NCBI RefSeq assembly: GCF_030412915.1
Contig: NZ_JAUHJR010000007.1
Coordinates: 145,912 to 209,911, forward strand
DNA length: 64,000 bases
Direction of reading: 5' to 3'
From: Nocardioides abyssi
Lineage (GTDB): Bacteria > Actinomycetota > Actinomycetes > Propionibacteriales > Nocardioidaceae
Shown: positions 8,603 to 16,742 of the stretch, in pieces
Numbering within the stretch: the first letter of the stretch is position 1
How the letters are laid out: the number at the start of each line of letters is the position of its first letter
Notes under the pieces: generated by a model
Seen by the model: the letters and a program-made list of their open reading frames with translations, nothing else
The model's database searches: none
Told to the model about the DNA's origin: nothing
Program-made: the position numbers and the translations under genes

Positions 8603-9962
8603 CCAGCACCGGGAGCGTCCGGACGAGGATCTTGACGTCGCTCCACAGCGACCAGTTCTCGATGTAGAAGTTGTCCACCCGCGTGCGCTCCGCGATCGAG
8701 GTGTCGCCGCGGAGGCGGTGGACCTGCGCCAGGCCGGTGAGGCCCGTCGGCACGCGGTGCCGGTCGGCGTACCGGCTCTCCTCGCGGCTGAACGTGTCGA
8801 CGAAGTAGGGCCGCTCGGGCCGGGGCCCGACCAGGCTCATGTCGCCCTTGAGCACGTTGACCAGCTGGGGCAGCTCGTCGAGGCTCGTGCGCCGCAGGAA
8901 GCGGCCCACCGGGCCGACGCGCTCGTCGCCGTCGATGCTCCAGCGGGTGGCGCTCTCGGCCTCGTCGTCGGGCCTGAGCGAGCGCAGCTTGTAGAGGGTG
9001 AACGGCTGGCCGCCCACCCCGACCCGGGTCTGCTTGAAGATCACGCCGGGGCCGGTCTCGATCCGCGAGGCCAGCGCGCAGGCCGCGATGACCGGGCCCG
9101 CGACGACCAGGCCGACGCCGGCCAGCGCGACGTCGAGGGTGCGCTTGCCCCAGCGCGCGAGCGGCCGGTGGCCCCACCGGCGCAGCCGCATCAGGGTGAC
9201 GCCCTGGACGACCTCGGTGCCGCGGGTGCCGGTCGCGCCCATCAGCTCGTGGAAGCGCGGCACGACGAAGACCTGGTGGTCCGCCTCGACGCACCGGCGC
9301 ACCACCGCGACCGTCTCGGCGTCCGGCGGCTCGGGGAAGGCGAAGACGACGTCGTGGACGCCGAGGTCGACCATCGCCCGCTCGAGCCGGTCGATGCCGC
9401 CGAGCAGCGGCACGGGCAGCCGTCGGGCGCTCGCCCCGCGCTCGACGATGCCGACCGGGCGCAGGCCCAGGTGCGGCTGGTCGAGCAGCGTCGCCGCCAG
9501 CGCCGAGCCGACCGGCTCGCCCCCGACGACGATGACCGGGTGGCCGGCGTGCCCGCGGCGCCGCAGCGCGTGGATGGAGGAGTACGCCGCCGCGCGCACC
9601 ACCGCGAGCGCGAGCGCTAGGCTGGCGGCGAAGGCCGGCACGACCGGCCAGGTCGGGTCGCCGGTCACGCCGACGCTCGGCGCCGCGGCCAGCAGCGCCA
9701 GCGTGCCGAGCCCCGCGGCGAGCAGCAGCCGCGGCAGGTCCTCCAGCACCGACAGCACCAGCCGCGGGCGGTAGAGGTCGGCGCTGTGGCAGGTCAGGAA
9801 GACCGCGGCCGCGGCGGCGCCGACCGGCACCGGGCCCACCTGGACCGTGCGCAGCACCGGCACGGCGGCCAGCGCGACGGCCAGCACGTCCAGCAGCACC
9901 AGCAGTGGCCGTTGGCTGCGCAGCCACGGCAGCCGGTCGACGAACCGGTCGGTCAAGCGCAT
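8496..9962 (-). CDS. Undecaprenyl-phosphate sugar phosphotransferase (polyisoprenyl hexose-1-phosphate transferase)
   Basis: Initiating enzyme for glycan assembly, 488 residues. Four to five N-terminal membrane segments (about 18-120) precede a Rossmann-like CoA-binding-type region with VIVVGGEPVGS (about 140) and the C-terminal bacterial sugar transferase domain from about residue 272 (KRTLDVALAGVGL). That domain keeps the family hallmarks VIFKQTRVG, FTLYKLRSL, TSLDELPQLVNVLKGDMSLVG and GLTGLAQVHRLRG. It transfers hexose-1-phosphate from a nucleotide sugar to undecaprenyl phosphate. ATG at 9962 is chosen because it begins a basic leader before the first helix. The last 40 residues are Pro/Ala/Arg-rich and lie antisense to the end of the convergent glycosyltransferase gene. 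Confidence 0.92.
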   Translation of the reverse strand: MRLTDRFVDRLPWLRSQRPLLVLLDVLAVALAAVPVLRTVQVGPVPVGAAAAAVFLTCHSADLYRPRLVLSVLEDLPRLLLAAGLGTLALLAAAPSVGVTGDPTWPVVPAFAASLALALAVVRAAAYSSIHALRRRGHAGHPVIVVGGEPVGSALAATLLDQPHLGLRPVGIVERGASARRLPVPLLGGIDRLERAMVDLGVHDVVFAFPEPPDAETVAVVRRCVEADHQVFVVPRFHELMGATGTRGTEVVQGVTLMRLRRWGHRPLARWGKRTLDVALAGVGLVVAGPVIAACALASRIETGPGVIFKQTRVGVGGQPFTLYKLRSLRPDDEAESATRWSIDGDERVGPVGRFLRRTSLDELPQLVNVLKGDMSLVGPRPERPYFVDTFSREESRYADRHRVPTGLTGLAQVHRLRGDTSIAERTRVDNFYIENWSLWSDVKILVRTLPVLVSAPRGEVGAVRLGPAGPVAPAAPRGTPRGPAAPR

Positions 9963-10109
9963 GCGAAGTACCCCCCGGTGCCGTCTACCCCGTCCGGGAC
10001 CGGACCAATCCTTCGTGCGCCCCCGCCGGTCCATCCTTTGCCACCCCGGCCTCCCCGACCCCCTCCACCGGCCGCCGGCGGCCTCCCGGACGGTCGGCAG
10101 GATGGGGGC

Positions 10110-10949
10110 GTGGTCACCCCCGTCGCCGAGCTGCTCGAGGAGTGGGGGCTCACCCCCGACGGCCCGCCGCTGCCGGCCCGCCGGGCGAGCGTGCTGCCGG
10201 TCGTCGGCGAGCGCGGACCGGCCGTCCTCAAGGTCGGCGTGGTCCACCCGGTCGGGGAGGTCGAGGGGCGCGCCGCCCACGAGGCGCTGGCGCTCCAGCG
10301 GTGGGGCGGCCACGGCGCGGTGCGGCTGCTGCGGGCCGACCCGCACCGCCGCGCGCTGCTCCTCGAGCGCCTCGCCGGGCCCGACGCCGCCGACCCGGCC
10401 GCCGGGCTGTGGGACGCCGCGGCCGGCGAGCTGGTCGGCGCGCACCTCGCCGACCTGCACGTCGACCCGCTCCCGCAGGTGCCCCGCCTGGCGGCGTACG
10501 TCGCGGAGCAGGGGCGGGCGCTCGCCGCGCTCCCGCGGGACGCCCCGCTGCCGCGGCGGCTGGTCGAGCAGGCCCTCGCCCTCGGCCGCGACCTGGTCGC
10601 CGACCCCGGCGACGAGCGGCTCCTCCACGGCGACCTGCACCCGGCCCACCTCGTGGCGGCCGGGCCGGAGGCCCCCGACCAGTGGCGCGCGGTCTCGCCG
10701 AAGCCGCTCGCGGGCGACCCGCACAGCGAGGTCGCGCCGCTGCTGTGGCACCAGTGGGACGACGTGGTCGGCGACGTCCGCGGCTCGCTGCGACGTCGGT
10801 TCCTCGCCGTCGTCGACGCCGCACTGCTCGACGAGGACCGCGCCCGCGACTGGGTCGTCCTGCGCACCGTCCACCGCGCGCTCGCGGCCCTCGACGACCG
10901 CGACCGGGTGACCCGCTGCATCGCCGTGGTCAAGGCCGTCCAGGAGTGA
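10110..10949 (+). CDS. Aminoglycoside phosphotransferase-fold protein (APH(6)/hydroxyurea kinase-like), metal ligands altered
   Basis: Kinase-like protein of 279 residues resembling the streptomycin 6-kinase/hydroxyurea-resistance family. The N-lobe has VLKVGVVHPVGEVEGRAAHEALALQRW, matching the family's Lys and Glu. The catalytic loop reads HGDLHPAH at 173-180: His and Asp175 are kept, but the Asn five residues after the Asp is His180. The second metal ligand, Asp in the family DPK motif, is Ser196 (SPKPLAGDP). Both magnesium ligands are thus replaced, so activity is uncertain. GTG 10110 follows a CAGGAT -10-like box by six bases. No resistance phenotype should be assumed; neighbours give no hint of substrate. 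Confidence 0.75.
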   Translation: MVTPVAELLEEWGLTPDGPPLPARRASVLPVVGERGPAVLKVGVVHPVGEVEGRAAHEALALQRWGGHGAVRLLRADPHRRALLLERLAGPDAADPAAGLWDAAAGELVGAHLADLHVDPLPQVPRLAAYVAEQGRALAALPRDAPLPRRLVEQALALGRDLVADPGDERLLHGDLHPAHLVAAGPEAPDQWRAVSPKPLAGDPHSEVAPLLWHQWDDVVGDVRGSLRRRFLAVVDAALLDEDRARDWVVLRTVHRALAALDDRDRVTRCIAVVKAVQE

Positions 10950-11049
10950 GCCGGGCCGCCGCGGGCGGCCGGCGGCGTTTCGGACCGGCACCGACCGGGC
11001 AGACCGTCCTGCGTCCGCGACACCGAGCACCGAAGGGACCACGGCCGCG

Positions 11050-11634
11050 ATGAGCGACGAGGTGGCGATCTCCTGGCAGGGCAGCCGACAGCTGGTGCAG
11101 ATGACCAGCGAGCAGTACCTCAACCTGTCCGAGGCCTCCGGCTTCATGGCGCAGGGCGGGCTCGCCGACACCGGCGCGTTCACCGGCCTGCTGAGCCTCT
11201 TCCGTGACGCCTACCAGGAGGCCTACGAGACGGTGTCCGCCTCGTTGGACACCTCCGTCGAGTCCGCCAAGGAGCTCTCCGACACGATCGCCGCGTTCCG
11301 CGCCGACCTGCGGGCCCGCGACTCCGGCGTCGAGGAGCTGATGACCGGCCTGGAGGGCGACGTGACCGACGGCGAGGCCTACACGCCGCCGAGCGGCATG
11401 CCCGAGCTGCCGATGCCGGTCACTCGCATCAACGACATGGCCGGCGTCGACTGGCCGATGCCGGGGCCCAAGCCGCCCGGCTGGGTGCCGACCCCGAGCA
11501 CCGGCGCGCCGATCGAGCTCGTCGACAGCCTGCTCGGCATGGCCGGGTCCGCGAACGACCTCGGCACCGGCATGTCCACCGAGGAGGACATCGACGACTT
11601 CCTCGACCGTCACTCCGAGGGAGCCGACCGATGA
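11050..11634 (+). CDS. Hypothetical protein, ESX/EspC-like secretion-associated
   Basis: Protein of 194 residues not firmly recognised. Residues 1-100 are predicted helical and amphipathic, a pattern like EspC-type and WXG100-related proteins of actinobacterial type VII secretion. Residues 115-155 are Pro-rich (PPSGMPELPMP, PMPGPKPPGWVP). No signal peptide or membrane segment is visible. Its stop overlaps the next ATG (ATGA), so the two are probably made together and may form a helical heterodimer, as ESX pairs do. The family call rests on length, helix content and neighbours, not on a motif. Confidence 0.6.
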   Translation: MSDEVAISWQGSRQLVQMTSEQYLNLSEASGFMAQGGLADTGAFTGLLSLFRDAYQEAYETVSASLDTSVESAKELSDTIAAFRADLRARDSGVEELMTGLEGDVTDGEAYTPPSGMPELPMPVTRINDMAGVDWPMPGPKPPGWVPTPSTGAPIELVDSLLGMAGSANDLGTGMSTEEDIDDFLDRHSEGADR

Positions 11635-12362
11635 CCACGATGGCCGTCCAGCTGTCCGACCCCACCAGCACCTTCAAGCCGGTGGCCGCCGAGGGCGCCG
11701 GTGACCTGATCAACGGCCTGCGCGACGACTGCGGTTACGTCATCCAGGGCATCGACTGGGTCTGTCGCCAGTTCGGCTTCGACCTCATCGCCGCGATCTT
11801 CGACCCGATCGCCGGCGACTGGAACGCCGTCGACGCGATGGCGACCAACTGGGCCGCCCTCGGCTCCGGCCTCGGCCAGATCGGCGGCAACTACTCCGCC
11901 CTCGCCGGTGCGACCCCGACGGTGTGGACCGGCGACGCCGCGACCGGCGCCACCGGCAAGCTCGCGGACTTCGCCGAGGCGTTCGGCAGCCAGGCCGAGG
12001 CCTGCGAGCTGATCTCCGCGGCGATGAAGGACATGCTCGTGGCCGTCAAGGCCGGCGTCGAGGTCATCGCCCAGCTGCTCAGCCTCGTCGACGAGCTGGT
12101 GCTCAAGGTCGCCGCCAGCGTCCTGGGCTGGGCCAAGGAGATCGCCACCGGCGGCGCCACGGCCCGCAAGGTGATCAGCCTGGTCAACCAGGCGATCGCC
12201 ACCATCAAGAAGCTGGAGAACGTCATCCCGCCGCTGCTCCAGGCCTGTGCGCTGATGTCGGCGATGATGAAGACCCTGGGGAACCTGCTGAAGCTCGGCG
12301 CGGCCGGCTACGGCGCCAACAACGGCCAGGACGTCGACGACGTCGCGGACGCCGGGTTCTAG
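11631..12362 (+). CDS. WXG-like helical protein, probable type VII secretion substrate
   Basis: Protein of 243 residues, strongly helical and Ala-rich. A WTG turn (TVWTGDAATGATGKL, about residues 99-113) sits between two long helices, as the WXG motif does in ESX substrates, but the protein is more than twice the WXG100 length and has further helices with a hydrophobic stretch near 145-165. Residues 170-225 repeat the helix pattern. I see no clear C-terminal Y-x3-D/E secretion motif. ATG overlaps the upstream stop. Related long WXG-type proteins with PPE-like layout are known in Nocardioides-type genomes; the assignment is tentative. Confidence 0.62.
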   Translation: MTTMAVQLSDPTSTFKPVAAEGAGDLINGLRDDCGYVIQGIDWVCRQFGFDLIAAIFDPIAGDWNAVDAMATNWAALGSGLGQIGGNYSALAGATPTVWTGDAATGATGKLADFAEAFGSQAEACELISAAMKDMLVAVKAGVEVIAQLLSLVDELVLKVAASVLGWAKEIATGGATARKVISLVNQAIATIKKLENVIPPLLQACALMSAMMKTLGNLLKLGAAGYGANNGQDVDDVADAGF

Positions 12363-12372
12363 GCGGTCGACG

Positions 12373-12828
12373 ATGAGCCAGGGCAACGACCGCGACCTCG
12401 CCGAGCTGCGCACCGTGGTGCTGCGCGCCCGCGAGCAGGCCCTCGGCCTGGCCCGGGAGGCCGAGGCGATGAAGGCCGAGCTGTCCCGCATGCGCGAGGA
12501 GCTCGTCCGCGAGCGGCGCGAGGAGGAGCAGGCGGCCCGCGACGCGCTGCGCAACGGCCAGCTCCCGCCCGAGCAGCGGGCACTCGTCGAGCGCATCGAG
12601 CGCGGCGAGACCACGTGGCGGGCCGTGGTGCACGGGGAGGACGACCACTGGTCGGCGCAGGACTTCCGCACCGACCTCGGCGGTCGGCTCGAGGACCTGG
12701 TCCAGGAGCTGCGCGAGACCGACCCGGAGTTCCGGGCCGAGCACGACCAGGCGCTCGCCGACGCCGCCGAGGTGGCCCGGTCCGCCGGGTCCACCGGGTC
12801 CACCGGCTCGGAGGACGAGCAGCGGTGA
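12373..12828 (+). CDS. Hypothetical coiled-coil protein
   Basis: Charged protein of 151 residues not recognised. Residues 5-60 form a likely coiled coil (repeated AREQALGLAREAEAMKAELSRMREELVRERREEE pattern, read here only as heptads), followed by a more folded middle with HWSAQDFRTDLGGRLEDLVQELR and a Ser/Thr/Gly tail. It starts ten bases after the WXG-like gene and its stop overlaps the GTG of the next gene, so it belongs to the same four-gene unit. A chaperone or adaptor role for the neighbouring helical proteins is a guess. Confidence 0.6.
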   Translation: MSQGNDRDLAELRTVVLRAREQALGLAREAEAMKAELSRMREELVRERREEEQAARDALRNGQLPPEQRALVERIERGETTWRAVVHGEDDHWSAQDFRTDLGGRLEDLVQELRETDPEFRAEHDQALADAAEVARSAGSTGSTGSEDEQR

Positions 12829-13160
12829 GCGAGGAGGTCCCGGTCGCCTCGGCGCACGAGCCCGTCGCCGACGGCCGCGAGCCGTTCGGCACGGCGTTCA
12901 AGCGGCGGTGGGCCAACACCCCGATCACCCGGCTCAACCGGTTCATCGGCGCGCTCTTCGTCGGGCCGCTCTTCATCGTGCTGCACGTGTTCATGTGGCG
13001 CGAGAACGGCAACGGCCTCTACCTCGCGCTCGTGCTGCCGCTGCTGGTGCTGCCGATGCTGGTCGTGTGGGCGTGGACCCGCGTCTCCACCCCGGGCATC
13101 CTCGGCGCGATCGTGCTGGGGCTGGCGGCGGGGCCGCTGCCGTACGTGCTCGGTCTCTGA
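12825..13160 (+). CDS. Small membrane protein, hypothetical
   Basis: Protein of 111 residues with a charged 35-residue N-terminus followed by three closely spaced hydrophobic segments at about 38-53, 63-82 and 90-110. GTG start overlaps the preceding stop as GTGA. Not a known family to me. As the last gene of the secretion-like unit it could anchor the other products to the membrane. No core type VII machinery gene (EccC ATPase, EccD, mycosin) is present in this window. Confidence 0.6.
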   Translation: MSEEVPVASAHEPVADGREPFGTAFKRRWANTPITRLNRFIGALFVGPLFIVLHVFMWRENGNGLYLALVLPLLVLPMLVVWAWTRVSTPGILGAIVLGLAAGPLPYVLGL

Positions 13161-13259
13161 AGCCGCCCGTCCCTCGGGCCTCGCCGCCGCCCTGCGCCCC
13201 TCGGCTGCGGCTTCGGCGAAGATGCGGCGCGCGCGCCGGAGCGGGTCCAGACTTCTCCC

Positions 13260-13907
13260 GTGTCCCAGCTCGTCTCCGTCAACGTCGGCACGCCCCGTGA
13301 GGCAGCGTGGGCCGGCATCGGCCGCACCAGCATCGACAAGGCGCCGGTCGTGGGCCCCGTCGAGGTCGGCCGGCTCGGCCTCGCCGGCGACCAGGTCTCC
13401 GACACCCGCCACCACGGCGGGGTAGACCAGGCGGTCTACGCCTACGCCCGCGAGGATCTCGACCGCTGGGCGGCCGACCTCGGGCAGGAGGTCCGCGACG
13501 GCCAGTTCGCGGAGAACCTCACCACGCGCGGCGTCGAGGTGACCGAGGCCGAGGTGGGGGAGCGCTGGCAGGTCGGCTCGACCCTGCTGGAGGTGGCGTA
13601 CGTCCGCACCCCGTGCAACGACTTCAAGACCTGGATGGGTCGCTGCGGCTTCGACAACCGCGCCTGGGTCAAGCGGTTCACCCTCGACGGGGCCCCGGGC
13701 GCCTACCTGCGGGTGCTCGCACCGGGGGCGGTCCAGGCCGGCGACGAGGTCCACGTCGTGCACCGTCCCGGCCACGGCGTCACCATCGGCACGATGTTTC
13801 GCGCGCTGCACACAGACCCGGCGCTGCTGCCGCGGCTGCTGGAGGTCGACGGCCTCGCCGAGAAGGCCCGCCGCAAGGCGGAGCAGTACGTCGGCGTGCG
13901 GGTCTGA
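13260..13907 (+). CDS. MOSC domain-containing protein (YiiM-like)
   Basis: Protein of 215 residues of the molybdenum cofactor sulfurase C-terminal family, whose members bind molybdenum cofactor and reduce N-hydroxylated compounds. Family marks are LAGDQVSDTRHHGGVDQAVYAY (about 43-64), GQFAENLTTRGV and the cofactor-binding Cys in RTPCNDF (about 118-124). A C-terminal helical extension fits the YiiM 3-alpha domain. GTG 13260 lies six bases after CAGACT, an acceptable -10 box, suggesting a leaderless message. It stands alone between the secretion-like genes and the acyl-CoA synthetase. Confidence 0.88.
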   Translation: MSQLVSVNVGTPREAAWAGIGRTSIDKAPVVGPVEVGRLGLAGDQVSDTRHHGGVDQAVYAYAREDLDRWAADLGQEVRDGQFAENLTTRGVEVTEAEVGERWQVGSTLLEVAYVRTPCNDFKTWMGRCGFDNRAWVKRFTLDGAPGAYLRVLAPGAVQAGDEVHVVHRPGHGVTIGTMFRALHTDPALLPRLLEVDGLAEKARRKAEQYVGVRV

Positions 13908-13963
13908 CGGGCCGCGATCGGCGAAGTCTTTGCCCGACGGGGCGGGCAACCGGGTGGATCCGG

Positions 13964-13992
13964 TTACCGACGAGTCGCGAGTGACGTAGGTT
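13964..13992 (+). promoter_or_regulatory. Candidate sigma70-type promoter of acyl-CoA synthetase gene
   Basis: TTACCG at 13964-13969 and TAGGTT at 13987-13992 are separated by 17 bases. The start codon at 14063 lies about 70 bases downstream with its own ribosome site (AGGAGA), so this gene would have a normal leader, unlike many neighbours. Confidence 0.4.
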
Positions 13993-14062
13993 ACGGCCAT
14001 CAGCCCGCGACGGGAGCTCGGGCCGCTTCGGCCTACCCTCCCTGCCGTCACCCAGGAGAGCC

Positions 14063-15886
14063 ATGCCTGTCAACCACGACACCAGCTTCGTCGACCGCCT
14101 GCCCGCGAACGTGGCCGTGCAGTTCCTCGACCGCGTCGCCCAGTCGTCCGGCGCCGAGGCGTACCGCTTCCCGCGTGGAGAGGCGTGGGAGTCCGTCACC
14201 TGGGCCCAGACGGGCGACCGGGTCCGTCGCCTGGCCGCCGGCCTGCTCGCGCTGGGCCTGGAGTCCGAGCAGCGCGTCGGCATCGCCGCCGGCACCCGCT
14301 ACGAGTGGATCCTGGCCGACCTGGCGGTCATGTGCGCCGGCGGCGCCACCACCACGGTCTACCCGACGACCAACGCCCCCGACGTGGCCTACATCCTCGG
14401 TGACGCGGAGTGCCGCGTCGTCTTCGCCGAGGACGACGAGCAGCTCGCGAAGCTCAAGGCGCACAAGAACGAGCTGCCGCACCTGATGAAGGTCGTGACC
14501 TTCGACGGCGTCGCCGACGGCGACTGGGTCATCACGATGGACCACCTCGCCGAGCTGGGCGAGAAGCTGCTGGCCGACCAGCCGGAGATCGTGGACCAGA
14601 CCGCGCGGGCCATCCCGGCCGAGCAGCTGGCGACCCTGATCTACACCTCCGGCACGACCGGCAAGCCCAAGGGCGTCCGCCTCACGCACCGCTCCTGGGT
14701 CTACGAGGGCGCGGCGATCGAGGCCCAGGACATCCTCCACGAGGACGACCTGCAGTTCCTCTGGCTGCCGATGGCCCACTCCTTCGGCAAGGTGCTGCTC
14801 TCCAGCCAGCTCGCGTGCGGCTTCGCGACCGCCATCGACGGCCGCATCGACAAGATCGTGGAGAACCTCGGCATCGTGAAGCCGACCTTCATGGGCGCCG
14901 CTCCGCGCATCTTCGAGAAGGCCCACGGCCGGATCGTCACGATGCAGGCCGCCGAGGGCGGGGCCAAGGAGAAGCTGTTCAAGAAGGCCTTCGAGGTCGG
15001 CATCAAGGTCGACCGGCTCAAGCGCGAGGGCCAGGGCGTCCCGCTCGGCCTGAAGCTCCAGCACGGCCTCTTCGACAAGCTGGTCTTCTCCAAGGTCCGC
15101 GACCGCTTCGGTGGCCGCGTCCGCTTCTTCATCTCCGGCTCGGCCGCGCTGAACCAGGAGATCGCCGAGTGGTTCAACGCCGCCGGCATCCTCATCCTCG
15201 AGGGCTACGGCATGACCGAGAACGCCGCGGGCGCCACGGTCAACCACCCGGCCGACTACAAGATGGGCACCGTCGGCCCCGCGCTCCCGGGCGCCCAGGT
15301 CCGCATCGGCGAGGGCGACGAGGTCCAGATCAAGGGCCCCCACGTCATGGAGGGCTACCACAACCTCCCCGAGGAGACCGCGAAGGCGTTCACCGAGGAC
15401 GGCTGGCTGCGCACCGGTGACAAGGGCTCGCTCGACGCCGACGGGTTCCTCACCATCACCGGCCGGATCAAGGACCTGTTCAAGACCTCCGGCGGCAAGT
15501 ACATCGCCCCCTCGGCCATCGAGTCGAAGTTCAAGGCGCTGTGCCCCTACACCAGCCAGTTCATGGTCTTCGGCAACGAGCGCAACTACTGCGTCGCGCT
15601 GGTCACCCTCGACCCGGACGCCATGGCGGCGTGGGCCGAGGAGAACGGCATGAGCGGGACGTCCTACAGCGAGGTCGTCGCCTCGCCGCAGGTCAAGGAG
15701 ATGGTCGCGGGGTACGTCGAGCAGCTCAACGGCCGCCTGAACCGCTGGGAGACCATCAAGAAGTGGGAGATCCTCGACCACGACCTGACCATCGAGTCCG
15801 GCGAGCTGACCCCCTCGATGAAGGTCAAGCGCAACGTCGTGGAGGACAACAACAAGGCGCGCATCGACGCGCTCTACGCCTCCTGA
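14063..15886 (+). CDS. Long-chain fatty-acid--CoA ligase (AMP-binding, FadD15-like)
   Basis: ANL-superfamily enzyme of 607 residues that activates fatty acids through an acyl-AMP intermediate. The AMP-binding motif IYTSGTTGKPKGVRLTH is at about 194-210, ILEGYGMTENAAGATVN at about 375-391, the hinge TGDKGSLDADGFLTITGR at about 452-469, and the catalytic Lys region KTSGGKYIAPSAIE follows. Length and the long insertion after the P-loop match the bacterial long-form FadD15/FACS class. Start ATG has AGGAGAGCC before it. It is followed by a stop-codon repeat and a perfect hairpin, so it appears to be a single-gene unit. Likely role is import or recycling of long-chain acids for lipid synthesis or beta-oxidation. 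Confidence 0.93.
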   Translation: MPVNHDTSFVDRLPANVAVQFLDRVAQSSGAEAYRFPRGEAWESVTWAQTGDRVRRLAAGLLALGLESEQRVGIAAGTRYEWILADLAVMCAGGATTTVYPTTNAPDVAYILGDAECRVVFAEDDEQLAKLKAHKNELPHLMKVVTFDGVADGDWVITMDHLAELGEKLLADQPEIVDQTARAIPAEQLATLIYTSGTTGKPKGVRLTHRSWVYEGAAIEAQDILHEDDLQFLWLPMAHSFGKVLLSSQLACGFATAIDGRIDKIVENLGIVKPTFMGAAPRIFEKAHGRIVTMQAAEGGAKEKLFKKAFEVGIKVDRLKREGQGVPLGLKLQHGLFDKLVFSKVRDRFGGRVRFFISGSAALNQEIAEWFNAAGILILEGYGMTENAAGATVNHPADYKMGTVGPALPGAQVRIGEGDEVQIKGPHVMEGYHNLPEETAKAFTEDGWLRTGDKGSLDADGFLTITGRIKDLFKTSGGKYIAPSAIESKFKALCPYTSQFMVFGNERNYCVALVTLDPDAMAAWAEENGMSGTSYSEVVASPQVKEMVAGYVEQLNGRLNRWETIKKWEILDHDLTIESGELTPSMKVKRNVVEDNNKARIDALYAS

Positions 15887-15925
15887 TCCACGCCTGATCC
15901 GCACCTGATCCACCCCTGATCCACC
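15884..15925 (+). repeat. Tandem cctgatccac repeat across a stop codon
   Basis: About four copies of an 11-base unit (cctgatccacg-like) begin inside the TGA of the acyl-CoA synthetase gene. They recreate an in-frame TGA at 15917-15919. Similar stop-codon duplications occur after 6040 and 22945. Confidence 0.65.
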
Positions 15926-15926
15926 C

Positions 15927-15946
15927 GGCCGGTCTCGGGACCGGCC
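15927..15946 (+). terminator. Hairpin terminator candidate
   Basis: Perfect 8-bp stem GGCCGGTC / GACCGGCC with a TCGG loop, 40 bases after the acyl-CoA synthetase stop. No T-run follows, which is common for actinobacterial terminators. Confidence 0.6.
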
Positions 15947-16000
15947 GCCGCTCCACCCACAGCTGCAGACGAGCACCACCCCAGAGGTGGCCACCCCCGG

Positions 16001-16029
16001 TTGACGCGTTCGAACGCGTGTTCGATACT
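16001..16029 (+). promoter_or_regulatory. imuA' promoter with overlapping LexA (SOS) box
   Basis: TTGACG (16001-16006) and GATACT (16024-16029) are 17 bases apart. Between and overlapping them lies TCGAACGCGTGTTCGA (16010-16025), a perfect match to the actinobacterial/Bacillus LexA consensus CGAAC-RNRY-GTTYG. LexA bound here would cover the spacer and the start of the -10 box. The GTG start codon is only five bases after the -10 box, so the message is probably leaderless. Confidence 0.9.
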
Positions 16030-16034
16030 GGGGT

Positions 16035-16742
16035 GTGGCCACCTCTTCCTCTGCGGCGTCGTCCGGCGCGACCTCGGCCGCGGCCGAGATCGCGCGGCTG
16101 CGCGAGCGCATGCAGCGGATGACCGACGGGGTCCCGCGACGTCCGCTGCCCACCCACCCCGCGCTCGGCGGGGCGGTCCAGCTGCGCACCGGCGGCAGCT
16201 ACGAGGCCGACAGCACCTCGCTGGCCCTGGCCCTGATGGCCGGCCCGTCGCAGGCCGGCGAGTGGTGCGCGGTGGTGGGCGTGCCCGACTTCGGCGCGGA
16301 GGCCGCCGCCGCGGCCGGGGTCGACCTGGGCCGCACCGTGCTGGTCCCCGAGCCCGGCGAGCAGTGGCTCGAGGTGACCGCCGCGCTCGTCGACGTCGTC
16401 GCGGTGGTCGTGCTGCGTCCTCCGCCGCGGGTGGGGGAGCACGTGGCGGAGAAGCTCGGCGCCCGGCTGCGCAAGCGCGGCGGCGTGCTGGTCGCGCTCG
16501 GGCCCTGGCCGCGCTGCGAGGTCCGGCTCACCACCGCCGAGCCGCGGTGGACCGGCGTCGGCCTCGGCCACGGCCACCTCCGCAGCCGCCAGGTGGTCGT
16601 CGAGACGCGCCGGGGCTCGGCCCCGCCGCGGCGTACGACGCTGTGGTTCCCCGGGGAGCCGGCCGAGACCCACCTGCGTCCCGTGCCCGCCCCCGCCCCC
16701 GCGGTGCTCCCCGACGCGCACCCCGCGGTCGCGGCCAGCTGA
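16035..16742 (+). CDS. imuA': ImuA'-type SOS mutagenesis protein
   Basis: Protein of 235 residues that fits the actinobacterial ImuA' partner of the ImuB/DnaE2 translesion mutasome. It has a RecA-like core pattern (AGEWCAVVGVPDFGAEAAAAAGVDL at about 75-99; ALVDVVAVVVLRPP at about 115-129) without a Walker A motif, as expected for ImuA', and a Pro/Ala-rich tail. Identification depends mainly on position: its TGA overlaps the imuB ATG by one base, and the pair is followed by dnaE2. Expression should be induced by DNA damage through the LexA box 10 bases upstream. Known ImuA' proteins bind ImuB and are needed for induced mutagenesis in mycobacteria. Confidence 0.87.
   Translation: MATSSSAASSGATSAAAEIARLRERMQRMTDGVPRRPLPTHPALGGAVQLRTGGSYEADSTSLALALMAGPSQAGEWCAVVGVPDFGAEAAAAAGVDLGRTVLVPEPGEQWLEVTAALVDVVAVVVLRPPPRVGEHVAEKLGARLRKRGGVLVALGPWPRCEVRLTTAEPRWTGVGLGHGHLRSRQVVVETRRGSAPPRRTTLWFPGEPAETHLRPVPAPAPAVLPDAHPAVAAS

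Noticed and set aside
10110-10949. Antibiotic resistance gene
   Set aside because: The fold fits APH(6)-like kinases but metal ligands are replaced and there is no resistance context.
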